From: an uncultured Clostridia bacterium
GTDB taxonomy: Bacteria; Bacillota; Clostridia; Oscillospirales; Acutalibacteraceae
Direction of reading: 5' to 3'
DNA length: 7,035 nucleotides
Assembly (NCBI GenBank): GCA_946497265.1
Contig: CAMMKL010000111.1
Span: 1 to 7,035 of the forward strand
A program made the translations under genes and the position numbers. Below, piece after piece: positions 5,037 to 7,035 of this stretch (the stretch's first letter is position 1; every line of letters starts with the position of its first letter). The notes below the pieces were generated by a model. It did no database searches. It worked only from the letters and a program-made list of their open reading frames with translations, and was not told the origin of the DNA.

Positions 5037-6341
5037 GTGCCCGTTCGCATTACTGGGGTAAAAGAAACATCAAGCGCCGCCAGGCACGGCATTTTGCCGG
5101 GGGAGCTTTTGATTTCGCTCAACGGCCATGAGATTATGGATGTGCTTGATTACCGGTTTTACGAGATTGAGCCGCAGCTTGCCGTGGTGGTGCAGGACAG
5201 TGCCGGAAAGCAGCGGGAAGTTGTGATTCCAAAAAGGGAGTACGATGAAATCGGGCTGGAGTTTGAAACTTATTTGATGGACAAACAGCATAGTTGCCGG
5301 AATCGTTGTATTTTTTGCTTTATTGACCAAATGCCCAAAGGTCTTCGAAAAAGCCTTTATTTTAAGGATGACGACAGCCGCCTTTCCTTTTTATTTGGCA
5401 ATTATATTACCCTTACGAATCTTTCTGAACACGAAGTAGAGCGCATCATTCAGATGCATATCAGCCCAATAAACGTTTCGGTGCATACTACCAACCCGGA
5501 GCTCCGAGCCAGGATGATGGGCAACCGCTTTGCCGGAAAAGCGCTGGACCTGTTAAACCGATTTGCACAAGCCCAGATTAAAATCAATTGCCAGCTTGTT
5601 CTGTGCCCAGGGATTAATGACGGCCAAGAACTGGAGCGCACCTTGCATGACTTGGAAGCCCTGATACCTGCTGTGCAGTGTGTGGCGGCAGTTCCGGTTG
5701 GAGTGACGAAATTCCGCCAAGGCTTGTATCCAATACGCCAATATACCAAAGAATCGGCGCGGGAAGTACTGGGTATCTTGGAGCGTTTCGGAGAAGAATG
5801 CAGAAAAAAACACGGCACACGTATGGCGTTTGCCGCCGATGAATTTTATCTAAAGGCTCAAATCCCGATTCCGGAACCCGGTTTTTATGAAGATTTCGCC
5901 CAGCTGGAAAACGGGGTGGGCATGCTTGCCCTGTTGAAGGACGAGTTTCTGTCTGCTCTGCAGGTGGAAAGCGGCTATAGGACAGAACGCAGCGTAACCA
6001 TTGCGACCGGAGTGGCAGCCGGCAGCCTGATTACCGAGCTGGCGGAAAAGGCGCAGGCAAAATTTCCTGGTTTGCAGGTACGGGTGGTCCCGATTAAAAA
6101 CCATTTTTTTGGAGAAACGATTACAGTTTCCGGTTTGATAACCGGAAACGATCTAATAGAACAGCTAAAGCCGCTTGCGCTGGGGGAAGAGCTTCTTATC
6201 CCTTCTTCCATGCTGCGCAGTGAGGGCGACCTTTTTCTGGACGATATCTCCATACAGGAGGCCAGCCGGGCGCTTAATGTCCCTGTGCGCGCGGTGGAAA
6301 GCGACGGATACCTTCTTTTGAATGCCATGATAGGGGAGTGA
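5037..6341 (+). CDS. DUF512 protein: PDZ plus radical-SAM domain, function unknown
   Basis: The 434-residue product starts with a PDZ-like domain (about 1-65, with GILPGELLISLNGHEI at 18-33). A radical-SAM cluster motif CRNRCIFC follows (C87, C91, C94; CxxxCxxC), which binds the [4Fe-4S] cluster and S-adenosylmethionine in that superfamily. Next comes LTNLSEHEVERI and a TIM-barrel-like middle with NVSVHTTNPELRARMMGN, then the C-terminal DUF512 region (roughly 230-434), including FAADEFYL. This architecture is shared by a widespread but uncharacterised family in Clostridia and cyanobacteria. Translation starts at GTG (5037) with AAGGAG (5022-5027) 9 nt before it; no ATG fits the PDZ start. The next gene, der, begins 5 nt after its stop, so the two are probably co-transcribed and translationally coupled. 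The reaction and substrate are unknown; a link with ribosome assembly is only suggested by neighbours. Confidence 0.93.
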   Translation: MPVRITGVKETSSAARHGILPGELLISLNGHEIMDVLDYRFYEIEPQLAVVVQDSAGKQREVVIPKREYDEIGLEFETYLMDKQHSCRNRCIFCFIDQMPKGLRKSLYFKDDDSRLSFLFGNYITLTNLSEHEVERIIQMHISPINVSVHTTNPELRARMMGNRFAGKALDLLNRFAQAQIKINCQLVLCPGINDGQELERTLHDLEALIPAVQCVAAVPVGVTKFRQGLYPIRQYTKESAREVLGILERFGEECRKKHGTRMAFAADEFYLKAQIPIPEPGFYEDFAQLENGVGMLALLKDEFLSALQVESGYRTERSVTIATGVAAGSLITELAEKAQAKFPGLQVRVVPIKNHFFGETITVSGLITGNDLIEQLKPLALGEELLIPSSMLRSEGDLFLDDISIQEASRALNVPVRAVESDGYLLLNAMIGE

Positions 6342-6346
6342 AAGTG

Positions 6347-7035
6347 ATGTCCAAACCAATTGTTGCCATAGTAGGCCGGCCAAATGTGGGGAAATCCACC
6401 TTGTTTAACAAACTGGTAGGCCGGCGCCTTTCGATTGTGGACGATACCCCCGGAGTCACCCGGGATCGCATTTATGGTGAATGCGAGTGGAGGGGGAGAA
6501 CCTTTTCTTTGATTGATACCGGCGGGATCGAGCCCTATTCCAATGATATTATCCTGTCGCAGATGCGCCGGCAGGCGGAGCTTGCGATGGAAGCCGCCGA
6601 TGTCATCGTACTGGTGACCGATTTAAAAACCGGGCTGGTGGCTACCGACGCAGAAGTGGCTGCCATGCTGCAAAAAAGCGGCCGTCCGGTTGTGCTGTGT
6701 GTAAACAAATGCGACACCTTGGGGGAACCCAAGCCGGAATTTTATGAGTTTTATAATTTGGGGCTTGGAGATCCCATTCAGGTATCCTCTGTTCACGGTT
6801 ACGGTACCGGCGATCTTCTGGACGCTGTATTTGAGCATTTTCCCGAAGAACATGAACAGGAAGAGGAGGGGGAACTCATCCGTGTAGCGGTTATCGGAAA
6901 GCCAAATGCGGGAAAATCCTCTTTGATTAATAAGATTTTAGGGGAAGATCGCCTGATTGTATCCAATATCGCGGGCACCACCCGCGACGCCATCGACTCT
7001 GCTGTACAAAATGAGCATGGAAGGTTTATTTTAAT
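6347..7035 (+). CDS. der: Ribosome-assembly GTPase Der (EngA), 3' end cut by the window
   Basis: Der is an essential GTPase with two tandem G domains that acts in late 50S subunit assembly. The window holds the first 229 codons, about half of the usual 440 or so, in an open frame to the edge. The first G domain shows GRPNVGKS (10-17, G1), TPGVTRD around 34-40 (G2), DTGG (57-60, G3) and NKCD (G4, about residue 118). After an acidic linker (HEQEEEGE) the second G domain begins with GKPNAGKSS and continues to AGTTRD. Two G1 motifs in one chain are diagnostic. AGGGGAG (6332-6337) at 9-nt spacing supports the ATG at 6347; in-frame GTGs at 6338 and 6344 lie too close to it. The G4 residue is Cys where many homologues have Val or Ile, which should be tolerated. 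Confidence 0.97.
   Translation, partial: MSKPIVAIVGRPNVGKSTLFNKLVGRRLSIVDDTPGVTRDRIYGECEWRGRTFSLIDTGGIEPYSNDIILSQMRRQAELAMEAADVIVLVTDLKTGLVATDAEVAAMLQKSGRPVVLCVNKCDTLGEPKPEFYEFYNLGLGDPIQVSSVHGYGTGDLLDAVFEHFPEEHEQEEEGELIRVAVIGKPNAGKSSLINKILGEDRLIVSNIAGTTRDAIDSAVQNEHGRFIL

Overview
The window reads as chromosomal housekeeping DNA from a spore-forming, Gram-positive clostridium-like bacterium. The main grounds are a complete spoIIR gene (found only in endospore formers), strong AGGAGG-type ribosome binding sites, consensus sigma-A promoters, and coding DNA of middling GC next to very AT-rich gaps. The order DUF512 radical-SAM protein followed by der is common in Clostridia. A mid-GC Oscillospiraceae/Ruminococcaceae-like host is my guess, not a proven assignment. 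All genes I accept are on the + strand, and I see no mobile element, CRISPR array, tRNA or rRNA.

Layout. Positions 1-175 are an AT-rich gap ending in a terminator-shaped hairpin (118-171) directly before spoIIR (176-778). A gap with an exact 44-nt hairpin sequence (838-881) follows. Next is a secreted PBP5-type D-Ala-D-Ala carboxypeptidase (929-2074). A sigma-A promoter (2133-2161) precedes pgi, glucose-6-phosphate isomerase (2195-3532), which is followed by a small P-loop NTPase of unknown role (3584-4000). The gap 4001-4209 holds two hairpins and a perfect TTGACA-N17-TATAAT promoter. This promoter drives a DUF177/YceD protein (4210-4704) and rpmF, ribosomal protein L32 (4732-4914), closed by a strong intrinsic terminator (4933-4968). 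Last come a PDZ plus radical-SAM DUF512 protein (5037-6341) and, 5 nt later, der (6347 to the window edge), the double-GTPase 50S assembly factor.

How they fit together. spoIIR and the carboxypeptidase suggest a sporulation/cell-wall neighbourhood. pgi plus the P-loop gene form a probable two-gene unit. YceD, L32 and Der all concern the large ribosomal subunit, and the uncharacterised DUF512 enzyme sits among them. The most interesting points are: (i) a possible forespore (sigma-F/G type) promoter for spoIIR buried in the 5' arm of the upstream hairpin, whose 3' arm holds the spoIIR ribosome binding site; (ii) the DUF512-der pairing; (iii) the small P-loop protein behind pgi. I found no clear multi-gene novel system.
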